Source: Bathynomus jamesi (Eukaryota > Arthropoda > Malacostraca > Isopoda > Cirolanidae). From it: a stretch of 64,000 nt of DNA. Positions 55,881 to 64,000 of the stretch are shown here, one piece after another. Location of the stretch: contig JAJOZX010000087.1 of NCBI GenBank assembly GCA_023014485.1, forward strand, positions 1,819,501-1,883,500, read 5' to 3'. How positions within the stretch are numbered: position 1 is the first letter of the stretch; every line of letters begins with the position of its first letter. The notes under the pieces are model-generated. The model saw only the letters and a program-made list of their open reading frames with translations, did not search any database and was not told the DNA's origin. The translations under genes were made by a program, and so were the position numbers.

Positions 55881-57010
55881 TAATATTGTAATGTAAAAAA
55901 AAAAAGAATTACAACAATGTAACATCAATAATTTTATTCAAATTAGTTTTATATCATGTACAACTTATTCTTACACAAAGGAATAATGGAAAAAAATACA
56001 GTCAAATTGAAGCATAATAAATTTTGCAATAAGAATTACAACATAATGTAATACATTACACATTAATAATTTTTAATCAAATTAGTTCCATATCAAGTAC
56101 ATCAAAGTAAATCAAGTTCCATATCATGTACATCTTACACATAGGAATAATGGAAAAATACAATGAAACTGAAGCATAATAAATTTTGCAAGCACAACTA
56201 TGTGAAGTTCAAAATGACTTTTTCCTGCTTTTTTCTATGGCAAATTTGTCAATGATACTGTTTGTGTGAAGGGATTGTAGGAGGTCCCCAGTGGGCCCCC
56301 AGTTACTGGTGGGCCCTAGGCCAATGGCCTATGTTGCCTATTGGAAAATCCGGCCCTGGCTAGAGACCCTCTTTGTAGTCTCTTGTTTTTTATCTTTCGT
56401 TTTGATAAAGTGTTAACGGGTTATGGTCGTTATAATTTTTAATTAATTAACGGTGAGTTTTTTGGCAATTCACATTTTCTGAATTTGTCCAAAGAGAATA
56501 AAACCGCGCATAGCTCCTTCTCAATCGTCGCGTAGTCTTCTTGATGTTTCTCCAACTTAGAGGAAGCCTAGCAGATAGGGTGGAGAATCCTTCTCCAGAT
56601 TCATCAGCACGAGTATGGCCCCCAGCTCCGTTTCACTTGTGTCCACTTGGCTCTGGAACGGCCTGGAGAAGTTGGGTGATTGGAGGATCAGAGTACTTTC
56701 CACGATTCTCCTAATCCTCTCAAAAGCTGATGGGCACCTTTCGTCCCACTGGAACTTTCGTTTAGCGCTCCGTAGATCGGTCAATGAAGATGTCACCGTG
56801 TCGAAGCTTGGTCAAAATTTTTTGTAGTAGCCGGCCATTCCCAAGAACCTTTGACGAGCTTTCTTACTGTAAGGAGCAGGGAATTTCTTGATGGCCTCTA
56901 TCTTTGCCGAGATTGGAGCGAGTTGACCTTGTCCTACGACGTATCTCAGATTCGACATGAGCTTTGCTGCTGTCGTGAACTCGTGTGATATGGAAGTTGC
57001 TTAATGGGTC
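55680..57010 (-). pseudogene. Gypsy-like pol remnant (RT end, RNase H), split by a hAT MITE
   Basis: The minus strand reads QLAPISAKIEAIKKFPAPYS, RQRFLGMAGYYKKF (RT end), KFQWDERCPSAFERIRRIV, LQSPNFSRPFQSQVDTSETE and LGAILV (start of RNase H). Weaker traces of the motif before the tether follow. The hAT MITE (55773-56358) interrupts, and the frame continues LALQPYKISILHAPYKLNVI and ANGLSR to a stop at 55680-55682. In-frame stops near 56823 and 56560 make it inactive. RT core, integrase and gag were not seen. Confidence 0.85.
55773..56358. mobile_element. hAT-like MITE with 8-bp target duplication
   Basis: GCTAGAGA flanks it (55765-55772 and 56359-56366). The ends are CAGGGCCGGATTTAC and, inverted, CAGGGCCGGATTTTCC, followed on both sides by GGGCCCTAGGCCAA. 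The 586-bp interior is AT-rich and non-coding with an AT microsatellite at 55839-55876. It lies in the Gypsy RNase H coding region. Confidence 0.92.
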
Positions 57011-57194
57011 GGGCCTCTTCCTCAAGCTGTAGATCATACGCTATGAGAGAGTATTTAGTCAATACGTCACTGTCTACGTTGGTAAAATTTTGAGTAATCG
57101 ATATAGTTTTAAAATCGAAGGCAACCTAAACTTACTGTCTAGTCAACATGAGTCAAAGCCTATTCCAAATAATTTAGAACTTGCATCAAAATAA

Positions 57195-57400
57195 GGTAAA
57201 TGTTAAGTTTTGGGGACACCAGTTTCCTGAACCTCTGGGTAACCGAAAATTGTTGAAGTATGAAATAACTAATCAACCTGGAACAACCACCTAACTTACT
57301 GTAGCCTAATTCAGGTGTAAGAATCACCAGATTTGTCCGAAGTATGAAATGGGCGGATCACTGAAATCTGGTATCCCCGAAACTAAACATTAGCCAAAAA
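57195..57400. repeat. Small inverted-repeat element (MITE-like)
   Basis: AATGTTAAGTTTTGGGGACA at about 57201 is matched, inverted, by CCCCGAAACTAAACATT near 57375, with about 150 bp between. Some inner pairing continues. No target duplication could be fixed. Confidence 0.5.
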
Positions 57401-57717
57401 TAAAATAATATAATGCTTTTTCAGTACAACATCAGCGCAATATGGAAATAAGTTTAATAATTCTTTTGAAGGAAAATAATAAAACAATAAATAAACAACA
57501 AAAGACAAAGAATTAATTTATTTTATATTATGGAAAATAAGAAATGTTGTCGAAACAAATATCTACAAAGTGTTGAGTTTCCTCTCGAGAATGGCACTGG
57601 GAATTTCTAACCCCTTTCCAAGGGTCACAAGGTGTTACTTACATACATATAGTGAGACACGGGCTATTGACATTTCGTCCACGTGACATTTTATCAACGA
57701 AATTTTCAAGGCAAAAT

Positions 57718-57755
57718 TAGTTTAGGTTAGGTTAGGTCAGGGAAGGTTAGGTGAC
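57718..57755 (+). repeat. Degenerate TTAGG-like run
   Basis: TTTAGGTTAGGTTAGGTCAG followed by GGAAGGTTAGG. It resembles both the telomere repeat and the AACCTAACC motif of the foldback core, but the AACGAAAATATC part is absent. Confidence 0.6.
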
Positions 57756-58079
57756 GCTGAAATTCCCAGTTCCTGAAATCTCTATAGGTCCGTCAAGTAG
57801 ACAAACCCTCCTGCTCTATATATATATTATATATATATATAGTATATTCACTTGAATAAACCAGCCGGATGTCCCTTTAAAGGTCTGTCCATTTTTAAAA
57901 GCATTATACATACTTTATGATGACTTCGAACGACGGTTCACTATCGACCTCCGGTCGACCCCTCTGCAACATCCTGCTTCATTTGTGGGATTCGGTGGAG
58001 GAGTGAATTGGTTACATTGATTACTCAAATACAGATGATAGCAGAAAAGAAGGCATTTCTATTTGTTTAAAAACCTGCA

Positions 58080-58165
58080 TTCAGAGAATGTAGCGACCTG
58101 TGGTTCGGATCCCACGTAAAGGTGTAGATCTCCTCTGTCACATGACTTCAGGAGATTAAACTATC
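58080..58165 (-). repeat. Dispersed repeat S1, copy 4 (inverted, partial)
   Basis: Minus strand: CATGTGACAGAGGAGATCTA, CACCTTTACGTGGGATCCGA and ACCACAGGTCGCTACATT, matching the copies at 8015, 41690 and 43445. Confidence 0.7.
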
Positions 58166-58169
58166 TCGA

Positions 58170-58380
58170 ACATCGTTGTTCCCCCAGGGGGAAATTTCAG
58201 GAATCCAGGGGAGATTTTGTTTGGTGATCATATAATTAGTGTGCATTATAAGTCTGCTAATGTTATTAAATTTTGTCTTCGAGGCTACTTTTTTCCGTAT
58301 CCTAATGGAGGGGGAAATCGGGTAGGGCGAACTGGTCGAAGGGGGAAATGACATGAAAAAGGTTAAGAACCGTTGGTGTA
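58170..58380 (-). mobile_element. Possible hAT MITE remnant
   Basis: Minus-strand CAACGGTTCTTAACC at about 58376 resembles the end of a common hAT MITE type, and pyrimidine-rich CCCCC blocks follow at both ends. A matching second terminus and target duplication were not established. Confidence 0.3.
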
Positions 58381-58485
58381 GGGGGATAATTATAAACCTT
58401 TTACAAAAGTAATATATTCGTAACAAATCTTACTAAACCAATCACAATACAAGAATGAAATTTTGGCAATCATGAATAATTGTTT

Positions 58486-58770
58486 AGGGAAATGACACTT
58501 GAGACACTAATTCTTACTTCAAGAATTTTATATTTAGAATTAACACCAGACTCTTAAAATAAAATGCATAAGCAAATTAAAATATGACTGTTAGCCAATT
58601 TTAGCATGGAATTAATTACAATGAAAACTTTGACATCAATTACTTCTTTTAAAGAAAAGATATTTGAGATAATTGAATAAAATGCACAAGTAATTTAAAT
58701 CTGACTGTTATACAAGTTTAATCTACAATTGGTAGTTATTTAACTTAATACAGCCGTGTTGTAATACGCG
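58486..58770. repeat. Diverged tandem repeat, about 150-bp spacing
   Basis: The block with AATATGACTGTTA (about 58581) recurs as AAATCTGACTGTTA (about 58698), each near AAAATGCA(T/C)AAG. The first half also matches 54260-54320. Confidence 0.5.
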
Positions 58771-59066
58771 AGACCATTACAATGAATGGACCAATAACAA
58801 TTTAAGTGACAATCATAGGCCTGCTTGGCCCTCTACCACATTAGCTAACATACATAATGCGAATTGAATAAATGAATTTCGTATTACAGTACTTGGATTA
58901 CAATTAGAACCACTTATCTGTCAGGTAGACGTTCTTAGATCGGATTAGCCGTTACAAATAACATGCTGGAAATAACACTGTGTAGGTTACCCCACGAACT
59001 CGGTGCTCGTTTTCTTCCTCCGGAATGTATGGAAGACCATTTTAGCTTGGCGAGTAATTTACTCAA

Positions 59067-59443
59067 AATTAGAAGAACGATTTCGCTTCTAAATGTCATA
59101 CACGATTTGAATTTATCATTACGGCACGATAGATATACTGTATATTTATATATATATAAAGAATATATAAAGAATCTTACGCCCGACAGCCATGACAACA
59201 GGAGCATAGGCTGAAAAACGCATAGAGTCAGTGCATCTCAGAGCGTGAAAAAATAAAGTTTACTCTCACAAACCTGTGTTGAATCTAAATAAGAAAATTA
59301 AATATATTTCTCCTTTTAGGAACAAAAAAAAACGAGTTTTTAGTGAAAGTTTGCTCAAGTACATAAATATACAGTATATCTATTGTGCCGTAATGATAAA
59401 TTCAAATCGTGTGTGGCATTTAGAAGCGAAATCGTTCTTCTAA
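59067..59443. repeat. Inverted repeat with about 78-bp arms
   Basis: CAAAATTAGAAGAACGATTT (59067) through GATAGATATACTGTATA (59145) is matched inverted at about 59365-59443. The loop is about 220 bp. No gene. Confidence 0.75.
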
Positions 59444-59739
59444 TTTTGAAACGCGGGAACCCGCAGAAAGGAATGGTGATCACATGTTTTTATTTTTATG
59501 TAATTCTTACATTATTTATTTTCTTAGTTTCTGGGTAACCTTTATATGGTATTTTTATCCGAACTTATTCAGAATTAAATAGACAATTGAATTCATGTCT
59601 TTTTCCCTAAATTACATGAGTATTTAAACTGCATATGTTTCTAATTTCATGTACTTAAGAATTTATAAAACGTCGTTTCAGAAATGAAAAGGCGGAGCCA
59701 CCATTTCGGCTCGTTCCCTTTGTTTTCATGAACCATTCA

Positions 59740-59839
59740 TTTATACATACAATTCCCTCTGTTTGCATGGTCAGTTTTGTTTGTGGGTAAATTGATAACC
59801 AGGAATTAATTAATCTTATTACATTATTCCCATACATAG

Positions 59840-59850
<11 letters not shown>
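59740..59850 (-). repeat. LTR-like segment matching 55400-55515
   Basis: Minus strand TGTAATAAGATTAATTAATT, CCTGGTTAT, AACAAAACTGACCATGCAAA. It has the same orientation as the segment downstream of the Gypsy remnant, so it could be the other LTR of that element, or a solo LTR piece. The similarity lasts only about 110 bp. Confidence 0.45.

Positions 59851-59900
<50 letters not shown>
59838..59900. repeat. (AT)n microsatellite
   Basis: An AT run between the LTR-like segment and repeat S2. Confidence 0.95.
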
Positions 59901-59901
<1 letters not shown>

Positions 59902-60095
59902 CTTACCTTACCTTACAACTTTACAAAGGTTCCGCGCGATGATTCCTCATTTCGTGAAGGTCAAGCTTGTCGCCTCTCTTCTCGAGTTGGCCTGGTGAAG
60001 TAGTGAGTTAGTTTCTTGTGCTCTCCACCTCACATAGCCAGGTACGCCCGGCTCATCGGGGATTGTTCTAAGCCAGGCGTCTAATCAGCTTTTGA
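59901..60095 (-). repeat. Dispersed repeat S2, longer copy
   Basis: Minus strand: GAGCCGGGCGTACCTGG, CTATGTGAGGTGGAGAGC, ACAAGAAACTAACTC, then about 120 bp ending in GTAAGGTAAGGTAAGGT before the AT run. A partial copy is at 7448-7500. The short GGTAA tail and lack of coding suggest a SINE; no clear Pol III boxes were found. Confidence 0.6.
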
Positions 60096-60129
60096 AGATG
60101 TCCACTGCAACTCCTTTCGTGTTTCTTAG

Positions 60130-61345
60130 GTCTTTGGGCAGCTGAATAAACAGTTTTAGGATACTAAAAGATGATTCGTACTGAGCTCTTAATATTTCAG
60201 ATACTTCTGTTAGATCATCAGATAAAGCACTGTTCTCGTTTTTTAAAGGTCCGATAGTCGCATGGTTTTTTTTACTTTCTTTTTGCGAAATTATTGAAGT
60301 ACTTTGAGTTAGCCTTTATCGCTTCTATAGCATCGTCTTCTTCTTTTTCTGTATTCTCCTCAATTAGTTCCTGTATGGTGTCATCGATACTTTGCAGCTT
60401 ATCATTTAATATTTTTCTGATGTTGTTATCTTTACAGTTACTTAATTTTGCAATCACTCTTTTTCTTTTCAGAACAATGCCCTCTTTTGTCTCTCGAACC
60501 TGCTTCTCTTTCCTCTTTGTTGTATTTTTGGGACATGTTTTTCCAAAATTTCTAACGTATTCTCCTCTAAAGTCATTAGCATCTCCTCCGTTGTCTTGTC
60601 CTCGAAAATGGTTTTCCAATCTATTACTTCCATGCTGGATGTAACATCTTCCCAGTTTATAGCTTTTGAGTGAAAATTAAAAATTTCGAATTTGCTTCTT
60701 TCTGTTGTTCGTGTTCTTTCCTTTCCTGTTGCCTTTATATTAGTTGTTATTTCAATGATGTTGTGGTCCGATATCATAGTTGGGGATATTTGTACATTAT
60801 CAATTAGGTTGCTGTTGTTTGTGAATACCAAATCTAGGCAGTTGTTTTTCTTGTGTTTTCTGTTATTTCTTGAGTTAACATAAATTCATCAGCTAGAGAT
60901 AGTAGCATTTTTACCTGCTCCTAGTCTTCCCGTGCGCTCCTGTTGTCCTGGCGTATACATATATTTTTCCTATCCTTTTATATTTCAGAAATGGGAAATA
61001 AAAATCACCACAGAGAAAAATATTTGGGGTTGGAGAGTGTAGTACTTTTACCCAGTTTCTTACCTCTGTAATGGAATCTGAAAATTTTTAGGTTGGCGTG
61101 TTTGGTGGTTTGTACATTACAATTAGTATCATATTTAATTTTTCAACTTTTGCTGCTACACATTCTACGTAGCTGTTTGAGGTACTCGTAGTCATTTCTG
61201 CAATATGCCTTTCGCGTGTCTAAATAGCACATCCTCCTTTACGTCTCATTGTTCTGTCGGCTCGGAGGATGTTATAGTTGTCAATTTGTATTTGATTTAA
61301 GGCCCTGAATGTTGGCTACGATTATTTTTATTTTTTTCTATTGTT
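60130..61345 (-). pseudogene. LINE F ORF2: endonuclease and linker
   Basis: Reading down: YNILRADRTMRRKGGCAI, VMYKPPNTPT, IFLCGDFYFPFL (GDF block), LVFTNNSNLIDNVQIS and MISDHNIIEI (SDH block with the catalytic His). The linker follows (INWEDVTSSMEVIDWKTIF, KKNHATIGPLKNENSALSDD). Stops and frameshifts lie near 61230, 61095, 60890 and 60480. The RT is not present: after about 60130 the strand passes into repeat S2. It follows the CCCH ORF1 at 61429-62067 in the same direction. Confidence 0.75.
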
Positions 61346-61428
61346 TTCGCATACAGGTGGTTCCGATTCGTTTTCCAATGGTGGTGCCGGTTTCGTTGCC
61401 TTGTGGTCCTCCTAGAATTTGCCTCTTT

Positions 61429-62067
61429 TTATCTTTGTCCGTACCTGTTGTCCCGATAACGCATGAAGTGTCTTTGTGCGTGCCTTCTGTCCGACTCTCG
61501 GATTCCTATATTTGTCAGCTGACTTTGTATTTGCTGGATAGTATTTAGCAGCCGATTTGTGTTGGCTACGTCTAAAAAATTGGTACCCTTCTTTGATGTT
61601 CGTTTTTCCTGTTCACCCGTTGCATTCCTTTGAGGGTGGTAGTAACGGCATTTTTGTCCGTATTTGCAACTCCCATATCTTGCATAGGTGTTGCAGACCG
61701 TAAGATGGTGGAACTTGCACTTCTTATCAAATTTGCAGTATCCACTTGTGTAATACGTGTTTCTTAATATTGGATGTGCATATATGCATTGCCCATCCCG
61801 ATATCTGCAGTTTCCTTTCGCGTAGTATTTACATACGATATTTTCTGCGCTTCTACTTCTTGTTTTCTTATTATTTTCAAAGTTCTTAATTTTGGCATTA
61901 TTATTATTTTTCTTTGGCTGTTTATTTTCTACGTTTTTAGTTATTATCTTTTTAACATTTCGCTCGTTGGACAGTTTGACTACTTCGCTACTTTTACTTA
62001 TTTCTTTTCTTTCATCTACGTCTCCCTTCCGCATTATATTGTTTATATTGTTATTGTTATTATTCAT
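61429..62067 (-). CDS. LINE F ORF1-like protein with CCCH zinc fingers
   Basis: An intact 212-codon frame from ATG 62067. The start is Asn-rich (MNNNNNNINNIM) and the next 70 residues are Lys-rich and probably disordered. About residues 78-97 form CKYYAKGNCRYRDGQCIYAH, a C-x7-C-x6-C-x3-H finger. A second finger has lost its first Cys (NTYYTSGYCKFDKKCKFHH). The third, CNTYARYGSCKYGQKCRYYH, is C-x7-C-x5-C-x3-H. A basic C-terminal tail follows. CCCH fingers typically bind single-stranded RNA. The endonuclease remnant downstream on the same strand suggests LINE ORF1; a host CCCH gene is the alternative. Confidence 0.7.
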   Translation of the reverse strand: MNNNNNNINNIMRKGDVDERKEISKSSEVVKLSNERNVKKIITKNVENKQPKKNNNNAKIKNFENNKKTRSRSAENIVCKYYAKGNCRYRDGQCIYAHPILRNTYYTSGYCKFDKKCKFHHLTVCNTYARYGSCKYGQKCRYYHPQRNATGEQEKRTSKKGTNFLDVANTNRLLNTIQQIQSQLTNIGIRESDRRHAQRHFMRYRDNRYGQR

Positions 62068-62074
62068 TGTTATT

Positions 62075-62075
62075 C

Positions 62076-62111
<36 letters not shown>
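62075..62111. repeat. (AT)n microsatellite
   Basis: An AT run directly upstream of the CCCH ORF1. Confidence 0.95.
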
Positions 62112-62112
<1 letters not shown>

Positions 62113-62380
62113 ATTAAGTTCGTGAAGAACCGATTCGCCTCTATTTAAAAGGGCATATCTCGGCGGAAAAACAAAGAAAAAGTGATAGGAAAGACAGAGG
62201 AAAAAGAAAGGGTGGAGGGGACAGTCGAATGGAAAAGACCAAGGATGACAGGACTGCAGGGTCGAGCCCCATCATCCTTGGGTGCTAGGGCCGGGAGGGC
62301 GCACGTGAACCTCCAGGAAGAAGCACGTACAAACGAGCACAAAGAGCACTCAAGAGCACGAGCTTAGAACCCCCTTGTGG
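62112..62380 (-). other. GC-richer segment upstream of LINE F, possible 5' UTR
   Basis: About 270 bp between two AT runs, clearly richer in G and C than its surroundings. On the minus strand it lies directly upstream of ORF1, so it could be the LINE 5' UTR. No promoter motif was identified, and the short frames in it have no recognisable domains. Confidence 0.35.
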
Positions 62381-62381
62381 G

Positions 62382-62418
<37 letters not shown>
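62382..62418. repeat. (AT)n microsatellite
   Basis: An AT run on the other side of the GC-richer segment. Confidence 0.95.
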
Positions 62419-62422
<4 letters not shown>

Positions 62423-62423
62423 G

Positions 62424-62527
62424 TGGCCAAAATAAATTGACAAAAAATGGTTATGTAGAGTACAGTATATACGAGTATAAATAATTATATACGTTACATA
62501 ACCATTTTTGTCAGTTTATTTTAAAGT
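62424..62527. repeat. Short inverted-repeat element
   Basis: AAATAAATTGACAAAAAATG and GTTATGTA are matched, inverted, by TACATAACCATTTTTGTC then AGTTTATTT, with about 40 bp between. Likely a very small MITE. Confidence 0.6.
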
Positions 62528-63158
62528 TTTTATCGTGACGTCATCCTTGAAAGCAAAGTTGAGCTACTTTATTTTTTAAGCCTTGACTTATATTCTTTAC
62601 TGACCTACCCTTCTTTCTAAACTTTGGTTTGATGCACTTATAACAATCTGAAAGTTTATTTCTCGAGCAGGCCTAATCCTAGAAAGAAGCGAAGTTTTGA
62701 AGGAGATCAAAGAAACGTTCACTGTATTTATAATATACAGTATTTTAAAACCAAAAAGTTCCATACCCTTTAATATTTCACATAATTATGACGTTATCAG
62801 TGTGGTTTAATCATTGTAGCTTTATGTCTTTCAGGCCAGTGTTTCTAAGCAACTGGTCCGCCAAAGGAAAGTAACGTTCCAGTGAAATGTTTGTTTTTAA
62901 ATTTGTGCATCCTATTATTAATAACGATTATGCTTTCTTTATGTTTTGACTCTGTGTGCATTGTATATCTATGTCTGTGAAGTTGGGTATGCGCGTGCGT
63001 ACGTAAAGTTGAATTCAGTAGTGTATGTGTGCATTATCATTGTGATTTTCCATTACTGTAATGCGTGTTATTATACAATTATGAGCAAATAAACAACGCA
63101 TTAAAAAGTATTCTTTGACTAATGTTGTTCACGTAAATCCTTTTTGTTTTCACTAAAA
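62528..63158. other. Stretch without recognised features
   Basis: No gene or repeat boundary recognised. Confidence 0.55.
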
Positions 63159-63160
63159 TA

Positions 63161-63883
63161 CGAGGGTTGTTCAAAAAGTAAGTTTACAAGGTGTTTTTGA
63201 AGAAACTGTTTTATTACAAGGCCAGTAATTACTACAAGTATTTCAATAACTTATTACTACTTTTCTACATAATCACCAAACAGATTCAAACATTTATCGT
63301 ATCGTGGGACAAACTTTCCAATGCCGGTCGAATAAAATGTAGGGTCCTTAGTTTTTAACCAGTTTGGTACGGCCGCTTCTGCATCAGGATCGTTTTGAAA
63401 TTGTTTACCTCCGAGGTGTTCCTGTTGGACTGGAAACAAATGGAAGTCGCTTGGTGCAAGGTCAGGACTATGGGGTGGAGGGGGATGATCCACGACTTCC
63501 CAGTAGAACGATTCCAAACGTTTGCAGTGTGAGGGCGTGCATTGTCATACAAGAAACCACACCTGCCGTAAGTAACCCGGGACTTTTTCTTCTGATAGTC
63601 GTGCGGAGTCGCTGTAAAGTTTCAGAATAGAGGTGGCATTTATTGTTCTCCCTTTTTTCATGAATTCAACATGCAAAACGCCTTGATGGTCCTAAAAAAT
63701 CGTTGCCATCAACAGCTGATAGTGCAATCTTGAACTTTTTTGGTTCGTGGTGGCCCCGGATGTTGCCACTTTACAGTGTTACCACACATACCTAACAAAA
63801 TATTGTACTACCAACAACATTATTGTACTATGTATAATGCACCGGTAATTAACCTTGTAAACTTACTGTTTGAACAACCTTCG
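63161..63883 (-). mobile_element. Internally deleted mariner element
   Basis: A 723-bp element flanked by TA (63159-63160 and 63884-63885). Terminal repeats: CGAGGGTTGTTCAAAAAGTA and, inverted, CGAAGGTTGTTCAAACAGTA, both followed by AGTTTACAAGGT. The N-terminal coding half is missing, but both ends remain. Confidence 0.92.
63257..63780 (-). pseudogene. mariner transposase, C-terminal half
   Basis: The minus strand begins near 63780 in the middle of the catalytic domain (PGPPRTKKVQDCTIS in one frame, a decayed KVMATIFWD-type block). Then come LRTTIRRKSPGLL-like sequence, YDNARPHTANVWN (second Asp), HSPDLAPSDFHLFPV (third Asp) and VPRYDKCLNLFGDYVEK with a stop at 63257-63259. The HTH domains and first Asp are deleted. 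At least three frameshifts, one near 63510. Confidence 0.87.
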
Positions 63884-64000
63884 TATTACTGTATAAAGCC
63901 ATTAGAGATGTATGACGTGGTCAGATGTAAACACTGAGTGAAGTGGTTCCAAATTGCCAGTCCGCAGTATAACTGACTTTTGCTGGTTCCTGTTGTGTAG

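Noticed and set aside
60294..60883. Hydrophobic plus-strand frames rich in Ser, Phe and Leu
   Set aside because: Antisense shadows of the LINE F endonuclease linker, which has recognisable motifs.
62145..62367. Frames in the GC-richer segment
   Set aside because: No domain or conserved start; better explained as non-coding LINE 5' UTR.

Overview
The window is a eukaryotic, almost certainly animal and most likely arthropod, intergenic region built nearly entirely from transposable elements, their fragments and microsatellites. The case for an arthropod rests on the (TTAGG)n tract at 8921-8946, on the number of mariner, DD41D, DD37D and DD37E Tc1/mariner copies, and on CR1-like and Jockey-like LINEs. 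I find no host protein-coding gene, rRNA or credible functional tRNA. The species cannot be fixed from this sequence.

Layout. 1-5450: a Tc1/mariner gene tail split by a foldback element, a mariner remnant, then a long palindromic repeat holding a mariner (2050-3431) and a DD41D element with an almost intact transposase (3671-5007). 5450-8540: microsatellites, LINE fragments and dispersed repeats. 8543-10671: a hAT-like element inside a transposase remnant, itself holding a foldback element. 11450-24160: CR1-like LINEs on the minus strand, the main one split by a plus-strand LINE (14066-18880) with a 5-bp target duplication. 24302-25511: a full-length DD41D element with two nonsense codons. 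26226-26426: a perfect 59-bp inverted repeat around a tRNA-like core. 29286-32837: a three-level nest (DD37E inside DD37D inside a palindromic element). 32924-33693: another foldback. 37075-38562: DD41D. 39313-42669: 197-bp tandem repeats, Helitron-like sequence and a LINE end. 44190-51540: two minus-strand LINEs with foldback and palindromic insertions. 53019-54892: two deleted or rearranged DD41D derivatives. 55680-57010: a Gypsy pol remnant split by a hAT-like MITE. 59900-62067: a LINE whose ORF1 has CCCH zinc fingers. 63161-63883: an internally deleted mariner.

How it fits together. Nearly every element has landed in another element, and target duplications or restored reading frames date many events relative to each other. 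The most unusual signal is a set of six foldback elements (249-1141, 9248-9981, 23160-23362, 32924-33693, 45534-45979, 46971-47182). They share a core built around AACGAAAATATC and an AACCTAACC motif resembling the telomere repeat, but carry unrelated arms. Two have clear 9-bp target duplications. Other unusual items are the tRNA-cored foldback, two head-to-head palindromes made from opposite ends of DD41D elements, and a LINE insertion that looks like a template jump during reverse transcription.
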